Notes: generated by a model not told the origin, from the letters alone. A stretch of 40,356 nucleotides of DNA from Candidatus Bipolaricaulota bacterium (GCA_938091745.1 CALLJK010000025.1:1-40356); one strand, 5' to 3'. Positions 7,030 to 14,284 are shown, numbered from the stretch's first letter. Translations and numbers: made by a program.

Positions 7030-7674
7030 ATGACTGGGGCCACTGAGAGATGTGCCAAGGGCTGCTTGCTGGAGGGTATAACACCTACCAACCTACAGAC
7101 GAGTTGCTCCTACCATCAAGGAGAGCAGATCAGCCCCAAGAGGGATCTCTTTATAATCTGTCGTGGGCCAGTGAGCTGGACATGGGGGCTGGAGGGGAAG
7201 GGCTGTTTAGAGATCTTGGGGCCTGGGGAGATCTGGGAATGCGAAGGGAAGGGCCAGGGGCAACTCCGGGCTTTAGGGGAGGTTCGAGGGCATTGGCTCA
7301 AGCGGGAGCAGTGGCTGGAGTTATTGCTTATTCCTACCGTGGAAGAGCGCTTTCTGAGCTATATGCGGAAGAAGCTGCAGCAGCAGCACGAGTGGCAGTT
7401 GGTGTTGGCGCGGGGGAGCGTGCGGGCGCGGGTGGCCTGGCAATTATTAGATTTGGCGGAGCGGTTTGGGGAGTGGGACGCGCGCACAGGGGAGACCTTC
7501 GTCGAGATTCATTTGACTCAGGCGCAACAGGCGCAGCTCTGCGGGGCTTCGCGGGCGCGGGTGTGGCAAGCTCTGGAGGAGTTCACGAGCAAGAGGTGGC
7601 TCATCTGTAGTTCGCGGGGCTTTTGGGTGCGGGACAAGGAAGCGTTACGGCAGCAAAGCCGCGAAGCATTCTAG
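7030..7674 (+). CDS. Crp/Fnr-family transcription regulator, Cys-rich
   Basis: A 214-residue protein. The N-terminal 100 residues look like a short cNMP-binding/cupin effector domain (HQGEQISPKRDLFIICRG, then LEILGPGEIWE). Residues 130-210 are a Crp-type winged helix: RVAWQLLDLAERFGE, then LTQAQQAQLCGASRARVWQALEEF as helix-turn-helix. The effector part has Cys at 8, 12, 26, 44, 59 and 71, reminiscent of the N-terminal iron-sulfur ligands of FNR, though the spacing differs. The ATG at 7030 has a GGGAGG site. It sits just upstream of the IPTL-CTERM/XrtH locus, which has a repeated candidate operator in front of its promoter, so it may regulate that locus. The reading of the DNA-binding domain is firm; that of the sensor is tentative. 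Confidence 0.75.
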   Translation: MTGATERCAKGCLLEGITPTNLQTSCSYHQGEQISPKRDLFIICRGPVSWTWGLEGKGCLEILGPGEIWECEGKGQGQLRALGEVRGHWLKREQWLELLLIPTVEERFLSYMRKKLQQQHEWQLVLARGSVRARVAWQLLDLAERFGEWDARTGETFVEIHLTQAQQAQLCGASRARVWQALEEFTSKRWLICSSRGFWVRDKEALRQQSREAF

Positions 7675-7684
7675 ATTTTCCCTC

Positions 7685-7730
7685 CAATTGTTCCGTTTTA
7701 GACAATTGATCTCTTTTAGACAATTGTTCC
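7685..7730. repeat. 18-bp tandem direct repeat upstream of the IPTL-CTERM gene
   Basis: CAATTG starts at 7685, 7703 and 7721, an exact 18-bp period. TTTTAGACAATTG is repeated at 7696-7708 and 7714-7726, and CAATTGTTCC at 7685-7694 and 7721-7730. The array ends 8 bp before the -35 region, the position for activator sites. Confidence 0.7.
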
Positions 7731-7738
7731 AAATTAAC

Positions 7739-7767
7739 GTCACTTTCCGTCTTTTTTATGCTATAAT
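7739..7767 (+). promoter_or_regulatory. Extended -10 promoter of the IPTL-CTERM/XrtH locus
   Basis: TGC precedes TATAAT (7762-7767), an extended -10. The -35 position (GTCACT, 7739-7744) is poor, which suits an activator-dependent promoter next to the 18-bp repeats. The transcript would have a leader of about 118 nt (7774-7891) with partly self-complementary TGATCACCTT and AAGGGAGGTGATT. Confidence 0.6.
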
Positions 7768-7891
7768 CCGAGCGAAGTTGATCACCTTAAGTAATGACGA
7801 AGGGAGGTGATTGGTGGGAGTCCTATCAAGATTTGTAGATGCTTCGCTCAAAACCTAATCAATCTCTCGCGAGAGAAGGAGGTAGATTCTC

Positions 7892-8389
7892 GTGCGCACG
7901 ATCAAAGTTCTAGCGATCATCGGGTTGGCAGTGGCGTTGGTAGGAGTGCCGGCGCTGGCATTTAACGTAACCATTAGAGTTACAGGCCAAGCAACTGCAC
8001 AATTCAACCTTCAGATTCAGGTTGATAACCAAAACCTGTTCCAACAATTCCCACAAGGAGTACCGATTCCCGGGGGAGCCACAGCAGCGCAAGTTGTACA
8101 GTTAATCGTCAATAACTCTGGCGGCCGAGCAACCAGGGTGGCTGATGATCAATTTCGCCTTACAGTTAACAATAATATAGCAATAGGAGTGCAAGGGCAA
8201 CCGTTGCAACCGCTAAACTTGCAAGTGGGCGCAAGACTCCCTAACCCAGTGAACGGCCTCAACTTCGAAATACTCTCTCTTCCCACGCTCACTGAGTGGG
8301 GCTTGATCGCGCTGGCGGTGCTGCTGGCCGGCGGCATGGGCTATATGCTCTATCGTCGCCGCCCGGCCCTGCGCCCCGCCGCGCCATAG
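7892..8389 (+). CDS. IPTL-CTERM sorting-domain protein, exosortase substrate
   Basis: A 165-residue exported protein. A signal peptide (residues 1-23, ending VPALA) is followed by a mature part rich in Asn and Gln with alternating beta-strand pattern (NVTIRVTGQATAQFNLQIQV). Residues 130-156 read LPTLTEWGLIALAVLLAGG and then an RRR cluster. This is the IPTL-CTERM signal: motif, hydrophobic helix, basic anchor. Exosortase H is predicted to cut near the motif and release or attach the protein at the cell surface. The GTG at 7892 has AAGGAGG 9 nt upstream. It is the first gene of the locus and has the only such signal in the window. The function of the mature part is unknown. Confidence 0.88.
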   Translation: MRTIKVLAIIGLAVALVGVPALAFNVTIRVTGQATAQFNLQIQVDNQNLFQQFPQGVPIPGGATAAQVVQLIVNNSGGRATRVADDQFRLTVNNNIAIGVQGQPLQPLNLQVGARLPNPVNGLNFEILSLPTLTEWGLIALAVLLAGGMGYMLYRRRPALRPAAP

Positions 8390-8420
8390 GACGGATCGGC
8401 TCACAGACCCTGGCACACAC

Positions 8421-8455
8421 GAAGCCCCCGCTCGCCCACCACGAGCGGGGGCTTC
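8421..8455 (+). terminator. Strong hairpin after the IPTL-CTERM gene
   Basis: GAAGCCCCCGCTCG (8421-8434) pairs perfectly with CGAGCGGGGGCTTC (8442-8455) around a 7-nt loop. No T tract follows, so it may act as a partial terminator or 3' stabiliser that leaves more transcript for the substrate than for xrtH. Confidence 0.6.
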
Positions 8456-8459
8456 TCAC

Positions 8460-8547
8460 TGAATCACGGAAGGCACGGAAGGGAGCGGAGGACACGGAAG
8501 AGGGCTCTTCGGTGCTTTCTGTGCTGCTCCGCGCCTTCCGTGATTCA
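8460..8547. repeat. CCTTCCGTG-type repeat, copy 2 (long hairpin)
   Basis: The ends TGAATCACGGAAGGC (8460-8474) and GCCTTCCGTGATTCA (8533-8547) are exact inverted copies. The inside has further CACGGAAG and partly complementary TTCTGTG units, so the 88 bp can fold into one long imperfect hairpin. Confidence 0.75.
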
Positions 8548-8572
8548 AACTCCCAGCTAAGAAGGAGGTCCT

Positions 8573-9184
8573 ATGGCACGCAAGAAGCACAAGCACGCAC
8601 ATAGAGAACAGACGGCCTTCGAGCAGAAGTTCGATGCTCTCGTGACGTCCACCGTGACGCGCATCCAAAATTTCTGGCAGCGCAATAAGCTGATCATCCG
8701 CGCATGGGCCGTCTTCGCCCTGATGATCGGGGTCTTCACCACGCTCTTGCTCTTCTTGAATCTCTATACAAATTTTGACGCCTGGCTCAACCAGGCCACA
8801 GCCAGTATGCTCGCGGGAGCACTCTGGCTCCTGGGCGCCGGAGGACAAACAGTCGGCACTGTCGTCACATCAAAAATTTTCTCAGCCGAGATCATCACTG
8901 AGTGCACCGCGATCTTCCCGATCATGATCTTCTTGGCGGCTGTGATTGCGTATCCGTCGGGATGGAAGAAGAAGCTCTGGGGGATTCTGCTGGGCGTGCC
9001 CGCCATTCTCTTTGTGAATCTGATCCGGCTCGTGACGCTGTTCTACATTGGGTATTGGTTCCCCAGCGTCTTCGAGACGGCGCATCTATTAGTGTGGCAG
9101 TCGCTCATTATCTTCTTTGCTGTGTTGTTCTGGCTGATCTGGGTGGAGCTGTTTGTGCATCGTGGGCAGGTGCAACATGCGTGA
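8573..9184 (+). CDS. xrtH: Exosortase H (XrtH), IPTL-CTERM sorting enzyme
   Basis: A 203-residue polytopic membrane protein of the exosortase/archaeosortase family. The catalytic triad is visible: Cys111 in TECTAIFP, Arg152 in VNLIRLVTLFYIGYW and His171 in ETAHLLVWQ. It is short compared with XrtA-type enzymes and has a charged N-terminal extension (KKHKHAHRE). Such enzymes cleave PEP-CTERM-like signals in the membrane; the H type is the one paired with IPTL-CTERM, and that substrate is the gene just upstream. The ATG at 8573 has AAGGAGG. The four membrane-protein genes downstream follow closely. H-type assignment rests on the neighbour and on size, and is likely but not proven. Confidence 0.9.
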   Translation: MARKKHKHAHREQTAFEQKFDALVTSTVTRIQNFWQRNKLIIRAWAVFALMIGVFTTLLLFLNLYTNFDAWLNQATASMLAGALWLLGAGGQTVGTVVTSKIFSAEIITECTAIFPIMIFLAAVIAYPSGWKKKLWGILLGVPAILFVNLIRLVTLFYIGYWFPSVFETAHLLVWQSLIIFFAVLFWLIWVELFVHRGQVQHA

Positions 9185-9229
9185 GCTTTCCCTGTGGGGC
9201 ATCCGAGCGATCGAGAAGGGGTATCAGAC

Positions 9230-9772
9230 ATGAGGCGTAGCGCGCGGAGGCTCTTAGCATTTATTGCCCAGTTCATTGTCTTCTTCGTAGGCTTTCTGCT
9301 TCTCTACCCTGTATTATTGCCCATTTATAATGGCTTGGCACTCAGCTTGGCCAATGTAGTTCTTGCTCATTCCTCGCTGCCACTGTACATTCAGGTCACC
9401 GCCGACCATAGCTGGGTGGTCTATCGCTTGCCTGAGAAACGCCCACTATTCACCCTGGAAGGGGCTTATCTCAGTTTGATCTATCTCAACCTTGCTTTGC
9501 TGCCAGCATTGGTACTTGCTACCCCCGGGCCGTTTCAGCAACGCTTGAAACTGTTGGGATGGGGAATGGCCTTATTGCTAGGAGTCCATGCGCTCTCGGC
9601 CATTGCTTTAACTCGTGCTGAGATCTGCGTGCATTACGATCCAGACAATATTGGATGTAACGTGGTGGAGGGCATATTTGGCACAGGAGGACAGCTCTTC
9701 GCTGTGGCCATCTGGGTCACCCTGACGTGGCGCTATTGGCTAGAACTCCTGAGCCAAGATATTAAGACATGA
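9230..9772 (+). CDS. XrtH-locus membrane protein, paralogue 1 of 4
   Basis: A 180-residue protein with about four membrane helices. Helix 1 (residues 10-32) is followed by a beta-rich loop of about 50 residues (LPLYIQVTADHSWVVYRL) likely outside the membrane. Helix 2 ends LVLATPGP and is followed by a basic turn, helix 3 holds a His (GVHALSAI), and helix 4 ends in ...IWVTLTWRYW. The same plan recurs in the next three genes: a Tyr near the end of helix 1 (PIYNGL), an ATP-like turn after helix 2, the His in helix 3, and Trp at the end. The start ATG 9230 has GAGAAGGGG upstream. Its place after xrtH suggests a partner in sorting or anchoring of the IPTL-CTERM protein; function unknown. Confidence 0.75.
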   Translation: MRRSARRLLAFIAQFIVFFVGFLLLYPVLLPIYNGLALSLANVVLAHSSLPLYIQVTADHSWVVYRLPEKRPLFTLEGAYLSLIYLNLALLPALVLATPGPFQQRLKLLGWGMALLLGVHALSAIALTRAEICVHYDPDNIGCNVVEGIFGTGGQLFAVAIWVTLTWRYWLELLSQDIKT

Positions 9773-10314
9773 ACGCTATCCGTGCTTTTCTACTATCAAC
9801 AGCAATAGGAACCTTAATGCTGATAGGGTGGAGCATGGTAATATGGCCTCACCTAGCCGGCAGCTATGCTCAGCTTCTCATATTCTCGTTACAACCGTTC
9901 GTGACTAATGAGACAACTCTGCGGGTCACACCACATGAGATCATCGTCTATGATTATAAGGGCACAGCTATAGTACGAAAGAGCTTAAGCAGTTTAAACG
10001 AATTCGGCTTGCTTTTCGCCCTATTTTTCGCTACTTCGATCATGCCTCTCGTCCAACGTATGCGGCGCTTGCTGCTGGCGCTGGGGATTCAAGTTCTTTT
10101 ACATATTGTAGAAATAGCCCTTTTGATCGGGATTGCCTATAAGTTTTACTTTGGTATCGATAAACAGAGCTTTGCTTATTGGCTGTTAAATCTTCTCATG
10201 GCCGGGAATCTCATCTTCCCCATCTTACTTTGGGCCCTGCTCACCTGGCGCTCGTGGCTCCCCAAGCCCGTTGCCCACACAGCCCAGCGAAAACCACAGG
10301 AGACGCGCCCATGA
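9769..10314 (+). CDS. XrtH-locus membrane protein, paralogue 2 of 4
   Basis: A 181-residue membrane protein on the same plan as its neighbours: helix 1 ending SYAQLL, a beta-rich loop (TTLRVTPHEIIVYDY), helix 2 GLLFALFFATS, a basic QRMRRLL turn, helix 3 with the conserved His (LLHIVEIAL), and a last helix PILLWALLTWRSW. A polar Pro/Lys/Arg tail follows. Its ATG overlaps the stop of paralogue 1 (ATGA, 9769-9772), which implies translational coupling. Sequence identity to the neighbours is low, but layout and the spaced conserved residues fit. Function unknown. Confidence 0.72.
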   Translation: MNAIRAFLLSTAIGTLMLIGWSMVIWPHLAGSYAQLLIFSLQPFVTNETTLRVTPHEIIVYDYKGTAIVRKSLSSLNEFGLLFALFFATSIMPLVQRMRRLLLALGIQVLLHIVEIALLIGIAYKFYFGIDKQSFAYWLLNLLMAGNLIFPILLWALLTWRSWLPKPVAHTAQRKPQETRP

Positions 10315-10853
10315 GATTCTCCCCACGCTCGCTGCTGAAGTTCTTTGGAAGATTCTTCGCCCTGCTCCTGATTTTTTCACTGATCTGGTACTGGCTCGCG
10401 CTCTTTTATGCGGGCATCTTGGTCGGCATCGGCAACAGCACCTTCACTGTATTAGGGTATCCTCCTATGCTCTCCCTGCACGACCACGAGATCGTGCTCA
10501 CCGTGCTGTCGCACAACACACGAGTCTCCACAGAGATCACGTCGCTGTATGGGATCCCGCTCCTGCTCGCCCTGATCTGGGCCGCGCCGATCCCCTCCCG
10601 AAGAGCACGGGCGCGGCTCACTCTGCTGGGCTTGAGTAGCTTAGCCGTTGTCCATTGGCTCAATTTTCTCTGTCAAGCCGGGGTCTTGTTAGCTTCTCAT
10701 TGGTTCTGGAAGTTTATAGCGCAACGGCTCTTCTTGGTCACCGCTCTCGGAGATATGCTCGTGCCCACTTTGTGGTGTCTGGGCTTGGTTCTACACACTT
10801 ATAAGATTGAGAGGAGGAGGCCCGATGCGCAGCTGGCTCCCCTTCGCCGCTAA
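10311..10853 (+). CDS. XrtH-locus membrane protein, paralogue 3 of 4
   Basis: A 180-residue membrane protein: helix 1 ending LFYAGILVGIG, beta-rich loop (MLSLHDHEIVLTVL), helix 2 IPLLLALIWAAPIP, basic SRRARARL turn, helix 3 with His (VVHWLNFL), and final helix after ALGDMLVPTLW. The last pattern G(D/N)xxxPxxxW is shared with paralogues 2 and 4. The start at 10311 is set by the ATGA overlap with the previous stop (10311-10314). An upstream extension of 44 codons in this frame is only a shadow of paralogue 2. Confidence 0.72.
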   Translation: MRFSPRSLLKFFGRFFALLLIFSLIWYWLALFYAGILVGIGNSTFTVLGYPPMLSLHDHEIVLTVLSHNTRVSTEITSLYGIPLLLALIWAAPIPSRRARARLTLLGLSSLAVVHWLNFLCQAGVLLASHWFWKFIAQRLFLVTALGDMLVPTLWCLGLVLHTYKIERRRPDAQLAPLRR

Positions 10854-11367
10854 AGTCTTCGCGCTTGTGCTCATCTTTGCGCTGCTCGCTCCGGTGATCT
10901 TACCCTTCTACAGCGGGCTGCAGATCGGGTTTGTTCGGCCGTTTGTCAGCTCGGACTTCACGCTGCGCCTGCAGCCCGACGGCAGCATCTATGTCTATTT
11001 CAAGAACTATTATCAGAAGCCTGCGGTCGAGCGCAACGCGACGAGCTTCAGCGGGCTGGGCTTGATGATCGCGCTCTTTCTCGCGACGCCCCTGCCGTGG
11101 CGACGGCGGCTTGCACGGCTGGGCTTGGGAGCGCTCGTGCTGCTCGGCTTTCACCTCATAGCTTTGTGGGGGCTGATCGCGATCTGGGAGGCGATGTTTC
11201 GGAGCGGGAGTATTAGTGTTGGGATGCGCTGGGCATATACGCTGATTGCTAGTGGGGACTGGCTTGCGCCACTGGCGAGCTGGGGCTTGTTGGGCTTCTT
11301 GCGCAGAGAGATCACTACACAGCATAAGCACTCAGAGAAAGGAGGAGATTCGTATGCGTCGGTGTAG
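10825..11367 (+). CDS. XrtH-locus membrane protein, paralogue 4 of 4
   Basis: A 180-residue membrane protein: helix 1 ending LPFYSGLQIGFVRPF, beta-rich loop (FTLRLQPDGSIYVYF), helix 2 GLMIALFLATPLPW, RRRLARL turn, helix 3 with His (GFHLIALWG) and final helix after SGDWLAPLASW. It is the clearest match to the shared plan; PxYxGL also occurs in paralogue 1. ATG 10825 has GAGGAGGAGG upstream and lies inside the end of paralogue 3. Its own 3' end overlaps the next gene by 14 bp. Function unknown; association with exosortase H is inferred from context. Confidence 0.75.
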   Translation: MRSWLPFAAKVFALVLIFALLAPVILPFYSGLQIGFVRPFVSSDFTLRLQPDGSIYVYFKNYYQKPAVERNATSFSGLGLMIALFLATPLPWRRRLARLGLGALVLLGFHLIALWGLIAIWEAMFRSGSISVGMRWAYTLIASGDWLAPLASWGLLGFLRREITTQHKHSEKGGDSYASV

Positions 11368-12031
11368 TCTACTGATGGTCGAAGTCGTTGGGTTAGTCTT
11401 TGTAGGAGGCTTAGGGCTTGGTGAGGCGCAGCAGCCTCAAACTATCAGCGTAGACTGCGCTAAAGAGAGCCTACAGAAAGCGATTGATAGAGCCGCACCT
11501 GAAACAGTAATCACAGTCGCCGGAATGTGTAAAGAGAACTTCTTCTATATCACGAAGAGCTTGACACTGCGCGGCCCAGGGGCGACGCTCACTTCAGCGA
11601 CCCCGCACCTCCCTGTTGTCGCTGTCACCAACGGGAAAGTGCTCCTGCTTGGTGAGTCGGGCAAGCCCTTGACGATCACCGGCGGTGACCGGGGCGTTAT
11701 CACCATCGGCAAGAATGCTGAAGTCATGCTTGATCAAGTGACGGTCAAAGAGAATGTCTGGGGCGGGGTTCTCGTTGCTGACGGGAAGGCCACGATTCAG
11801 AACAGCGTCATTACTGCCAACGGGGTCGGGATCGCCGTGCTCGACAGGGCTGAGATCAGCACTAATACTATCACAAACAATCGCGGCTGCGGCGTGTGGG
11901 CCATCTCCAAAGCCCAAGGGTGGGCCGTGGACGCGCAAGTCTCGGGAAGCAATAACTCTATAAGCGCCAACGCTGGGGGAGATTTGTGCCCTGCGGACTT
12001 CAAATGGCCCGCAGACTTTAAGAAGAAGTAG
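11354..12031 (+). CDS. Secreted right-handed beta-helix protein
   Basis: A 225-residue protein. A signal peptide (residues 1-25, ending GEAQQ) is followed by ISVDCAKESLQKAIDRAAPETVITVAG, the usual entry of pectate-lyase-like and NosD-like beta-helix proteins. Coils then repeat with rungs such as NGKVLLLGE, GKNAEVMLDQVTVKEN, DGKATIQNSVITANG and LDRAEISTNTITNN. No catalytic residues of polysaccharide lyases are evident. The ATG at 11354 has AAAGGAGG. The gene closes the XrtH locus, overlapping paralogue 4, but lacks a CTERM signal, so it would be exported rather than sorted. Its stop overlaps the convergent rpe gene by 14 bp. Confidence 0.78.
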   Translation: MRRCSLLMVEVVGLVFVGGLGLGEAQQPQTISVDCAKESLQKAIDRAAPETVITVAGMCKENFFYITKSLTLRGPGATLTSATPHLPVVAVTNGKVLLLGESGKPLTITGGDRGVITIGKNAEVMLDQVTVKENVWGGVLVADGKATIQNSVITANGVGIAVLDRAEISTNTITNNRGCGVWAISKAQGWAVDAQVSGSNNSISANAGGDLCPADFKWPADFKKK

Positions 12032-12671
12032 CGAGAGCACGCAGCTGGGCAAGCGCTGCACGCGGATCTTTCTGGCCAAAGACTGCGCTGGCGGCGACGA
12101 GAATATCCGCCCCGGCCCGCGCGATCTCCCGAATATTCTGGGCGTTCACGCCCCCGTCTACCTCGATCTCGACGCGCAGATTCTTTCGCTGAATCAGCTC
12201 TTTAGCGTGGCGAATCTTTTCGAGCGTCTCGGCGATAAAGCTCTGGCCAGCAAACCCCGGCTCCACGCTCATGATCAACAAAAAATCTAGCTGATCTAAG
12301 AACTGCTCGACAGCACGGAGAGACGTCTTGGGCCGCAGGGCGATCCCCGCCCGCGCGCCCGTCTTATGAATCGTCTCGATCACTGCGATGGGATCAGACA
12401 CGGCTTCCACGTGAAACGAGATGAGATCACCAGAACGGACTCGAAATTGCGGCGCGTACTGCTGCGGGTCAGTGATCATCAAGTGAATATCGAAGGGGAC
12501 AGAAACCCTGTCGCGTAGCGCGTTGACGACGACAGGGCCAAACGTCAAGTTGGGCACGAAGTGCCCATCCATCACGTCCCAGTGCAGATAATCTGAGAGA
12601 TCAGCGACAGCTTGGGCTTGCTCGAGCAGCCTCCCAAAATCCGCAGCGAGCAACGAAGGCGCAAGCTTCAT
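12018..12671 (-). CDS. rpe: Ribulose-phosphate 3-epimerase
   Basis: A 217-residue TIM-barrel enzyme of the pentose phosphate pathway that interconverts ribulose 5-phosphate and xylulose 5-phosphate. Visible family blocks are the start MKLAPSLLAADFGRL, the metal and catalytic segment HWDVMDGHFVPNLTFGP (His and Asp ligands), DIHLMI, MSVEPGFAGQSF and EVDGGVNAQN with the second catalytic Asp. The length is standard. Its ATG directly follows the TAG of the peptidase gene, so the two are cotranscribed and probably coupled. Confidence 0.97.
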   Translation of the reverse strand: MKLAPSLLAADFGRLLEQAQAVADLSDYLHWDVMDGHFVPNLTFGPVVVNALRDRVSVPFDIHLMITDPQQYAPQFRVRSGDLISFHVEAVSDPIAVIETIHKTGARAGIALRPKTSLRAVEQFLDQLDFLLIMSVEPGFAGQSFIAETLEKIRHAKELIQRKNLRVEIEVDGGVNAQNIREIARAGADILVAASAVFGQKDPRAALAQLRALATSS

Positions 12672-13355
12672 CTATCTCTGGGAGCTGCGCGCGATCAAGA
12701 GCAATCGGATGAGCTGCAAGACGGCCATCGCTGCGGCAGCGACGTACGTGAGCGCGGCAGCGTTTAAGACTTTTTGCACCGCTTTCAGTTCGGATCTTTC
12801 GACGATCGTCCCGCTCTCTTGAAGCACCTGCACAGCGCGCCGGCTGGCGTCAAACTCCACGGGCAGCGTGATGAGCGTGAAGAAGACCACCCCCGTAAAG
12901 AACAAGATCCCTGCCCATATCAGAGGCGGCATCTGCGCTATCAGCCCTAAGAAAAAGAGCGGAAAGGCCAACATGCTCCCGAAGCTCGCCACCGGCACTA
13001 CGGCGTTGCGCACCACGAGTGGAGCGTAGCCGTGCGCATCTTGCAAGGCGTGGCCGGCCTCGTGCGCCGCTACACCGATAGCTGCTACAGAACGGCTCTC
13101 CGGCGCTGAGAGCCGCAGCGTCTTCGTGCGCGGATCATAGTGATCTGTTAACTGTCCAGGGACGGCTTCAATCTTGACGTCATACAGCCCAGCACGATCC
13201 AAGAGCCGTCGCGCCGCTTGCGCCGCCGTCAACCCCGATGCCGAGCGTTCTTTAGAATATTGATTATACGTCGACCAGACACGATATTGCGCGTAGAGCG
13301 AAAATGCCAACGCTGGGATAATCAAGACCAGAAAGTACGCATCAATGTAGAACAT
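12672..13355 (-). CDS. YugP-family membrane zinc metallopeptidase
   Basis: A 227-residue membrane protein. Helix 1 (residues 4-24) is followed by a soluble part with HEAGH at 98-102, the zinc site, preceded by DHYDPRTKTLRLS. Hydrophobic stretches follow around residues 115-163 and at 200-222. This layout is that of the putative neutral zinc metallopeptidase YugP family (DUF2227-like naming varies); the substrate is unknown. The third ligand may be the Glu/Asp in PVEFDASRRA. The ATG at 13355 has AGAGGTG upstream and a good promoter. It leads a two-gene unit with rpe. Confidence 0.88.
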   Translation of the reverse strand: MFYIDAYFLVLIIPALAFSLYAQYRVWSTYNQYSKERSASGLTAAQAARRLLDRAGLYDVKIEAVPGQLTDHYDPRTKTLRLSAPESRSVAAIGVAAHEAGHALQDAHGYAPLVVRNAVVPVASFGSMLAFPLFFLGLIAQMPPLIWAGILFFTGVVFFTLITLPVEFDASRRAVQVLQESGTIVERSELKAVQKVLNAAALTYVAAAAMAVLQLIRLLLIARSSQR

Positions 13356-13375
13356 CCGATCACCTCTGTAGGCTG

Positions 13376-13403
13376 ATTATAGCAGCCCTCAAGAGAGTTG
13401 CAA
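13376..13403 (-). promoter_or_regulatory. Promoter of the YugP-like gene
   Basis: On the minus strand TTGCAA (13398-13403), 16 bp, TATAAT (13376-13381). The TTGCAA hexamer is a palindrome and is also the -35 of the rightward tRNA promoter. Confidence 0.65.
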
Positions 13404-13426
13404 GTTTTCGGTCAGACTTGTATGAT
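13398..13426 (+). promoter_or_regulatory. Promoter of tRNA-Gln
   Basis: TTGCAA (13398-13403), 17 bp, TATGAT (13421-13426); the start would be near 13433, five bases before the mature tRNA. Confidence 0.65.
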
Positions 13427-13437
13427 TATATCGCCCT

Positions 13438-13511
13438 TGGGGTGTGGTGCAACGGTAGCACGCCGGCCTTTGGAGCCGTGAATGGAGGTTCGAATCCTCC
13501 CGCCCCAGCCA
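13438..13511 (+). tRNA. tRNA-Gln (anticodon TTG)
   Basis: A complete cloverleaf of 74 nt. The acceptor TGGGGTG pairs with CGCCCCA with one G-T pair. The anticodon arm CCGGC-CTTTGGA-GCCG(T) puts TTG in the anticodon, and the T arm has TTCGAATC. Discriminator G and CCA are encoded at 13508-13511. Confidence 0.96.
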
Positions 13512-13544
13512 TACACAGTGAGGTGAAGTCGTGCTGCTGGGCGC

Positions 13545-13571
13545 AAGCTCTGTAGAGCCTCTACAGGACTT
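13545..13571 (+). other. Hairpin between tRNA-Gln and rnc
   Basis: CTGTAGAG (13550-13557) pairs with CTCTACAG (13559-13566) around a single base, and the stem extends outward with one G-T pair and one mismatch to AAG/CTT. No T tract follows. It lies 20 bp before the rnc start. A double-stranded leader like this is the type RNase III cleaves, so autoregulation is possible. Confidence 0.5.
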
Positions 13572-13591
13572 CCGCATAGCCGCACGCGCAC

Positions 13592-14284
13592 GTGACCGAG
13601 CTGGAACGTTTGCGTGAGCGTTTAGGGCTGAGCGAGCTCCCTCTGGAGGAGCTAGAGCGCCCCTTCCGTCACAGTTCTTACGTGAACGAGCAGCCCCCGG
13701 GCTTGGAATCTAACGAGCGTCTCGAATTTTTAGGCGACGCGGTCATCGAGCTGGCTGTCGCTGAATATCTCTTTAAGAATTATCAAGACCGAACCGAAGG
13801 CGAGTTGACGAAGATCAAATCTGTCGTCGTGAGCGGCTCAGTGTTAGCCGAAAAAGCGCGTGAATTACACTTAGATCAGTGCTTACTGCTAGGGCGCGGG
13901 GAAGAAGAATCCGGCGGACGCTCGAATTCTAAACTCTTAGGCGATGCGCTGGAAGCGCTGATGGGGTTGGTCTTTGCGCATTACGGGTACGAGCGTGCTG
14001 CCCAGGTAGTCCTCCAACTGTTGCAACCAGAGATCATGCGCGTTGCTGAAGGGCGCCATCGTCAAGATTATAAGACGCTCCTGCAAGAGTGGGCGCAAGA
14101 GCAGCATCAGAAGCCCGTCTATACCCTCGTGAGCAGCGAGGGGGAAGATCATTGTAAAGAGTTTACGGTGCAAGTGGAAGTGAACGGTCTTTCGGCGTTA
14201 GGGAAGGGGCGCAGTAAAAAAGCCGCTGAGCAAGATGCGGCCCGCCGGCTCTATGCCCAGATTTTGGGAGAACCCTGTCCTTGA
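13592..14284 (+). CDS. rnc: Ribonuclease III
   Basis: A 230-residue double-strand-specific endoribonuclease for rRNA and mRNA processing. The catalytic domain has the signature NERLEFLGDAVIEL (about residues 41-54) and the second acidic site GDALEALMGLV (about 115-125). The double-stranded-RNA-binding domain covers about 156-225 (DYKTLLQEWAQE to KKAAEQDAARRLY). The start is GTG at 13592 without a recognisable ribosome-binding site; no in-frame start exists upstream because of a stop. It lies between two tRNA genes and may be cotranscribed with them. Confidence 0.96.
   Translation: MTELERLRERLGLSELPLEELERPFRHSSYVNEQPPGLESNERLEFLGDAVIELAVAEYLFKNYQDRTEGELTKIKSVVVSGSVLAEKARELHLDQCLLLGRGEEESGGRSNSKLLGDALEALMGLVFAHYGYERAAQVVLQLLQPEIMRVAEGRHRQDYKTLLQEWAQEQHQKPVYTLVSSEGEDHCKEFTVQVEVNGLSALGKGRSKKAAEQDAARRLYAQILGEPCP

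Noticed and set aside
7050-7610. 186-codon frame overlapping the Crp/Fnr-like gene
   Set aside because: Gly/Ala/Arg-rich shadow of the real frame, which carries the helix-turn-helix.
13389-13577. 62-codon minus-strand frame with GREDSNLHSRLQRPAC
   Set aside because: It is the antisense of tRNA-Gln, a classic false ORF.
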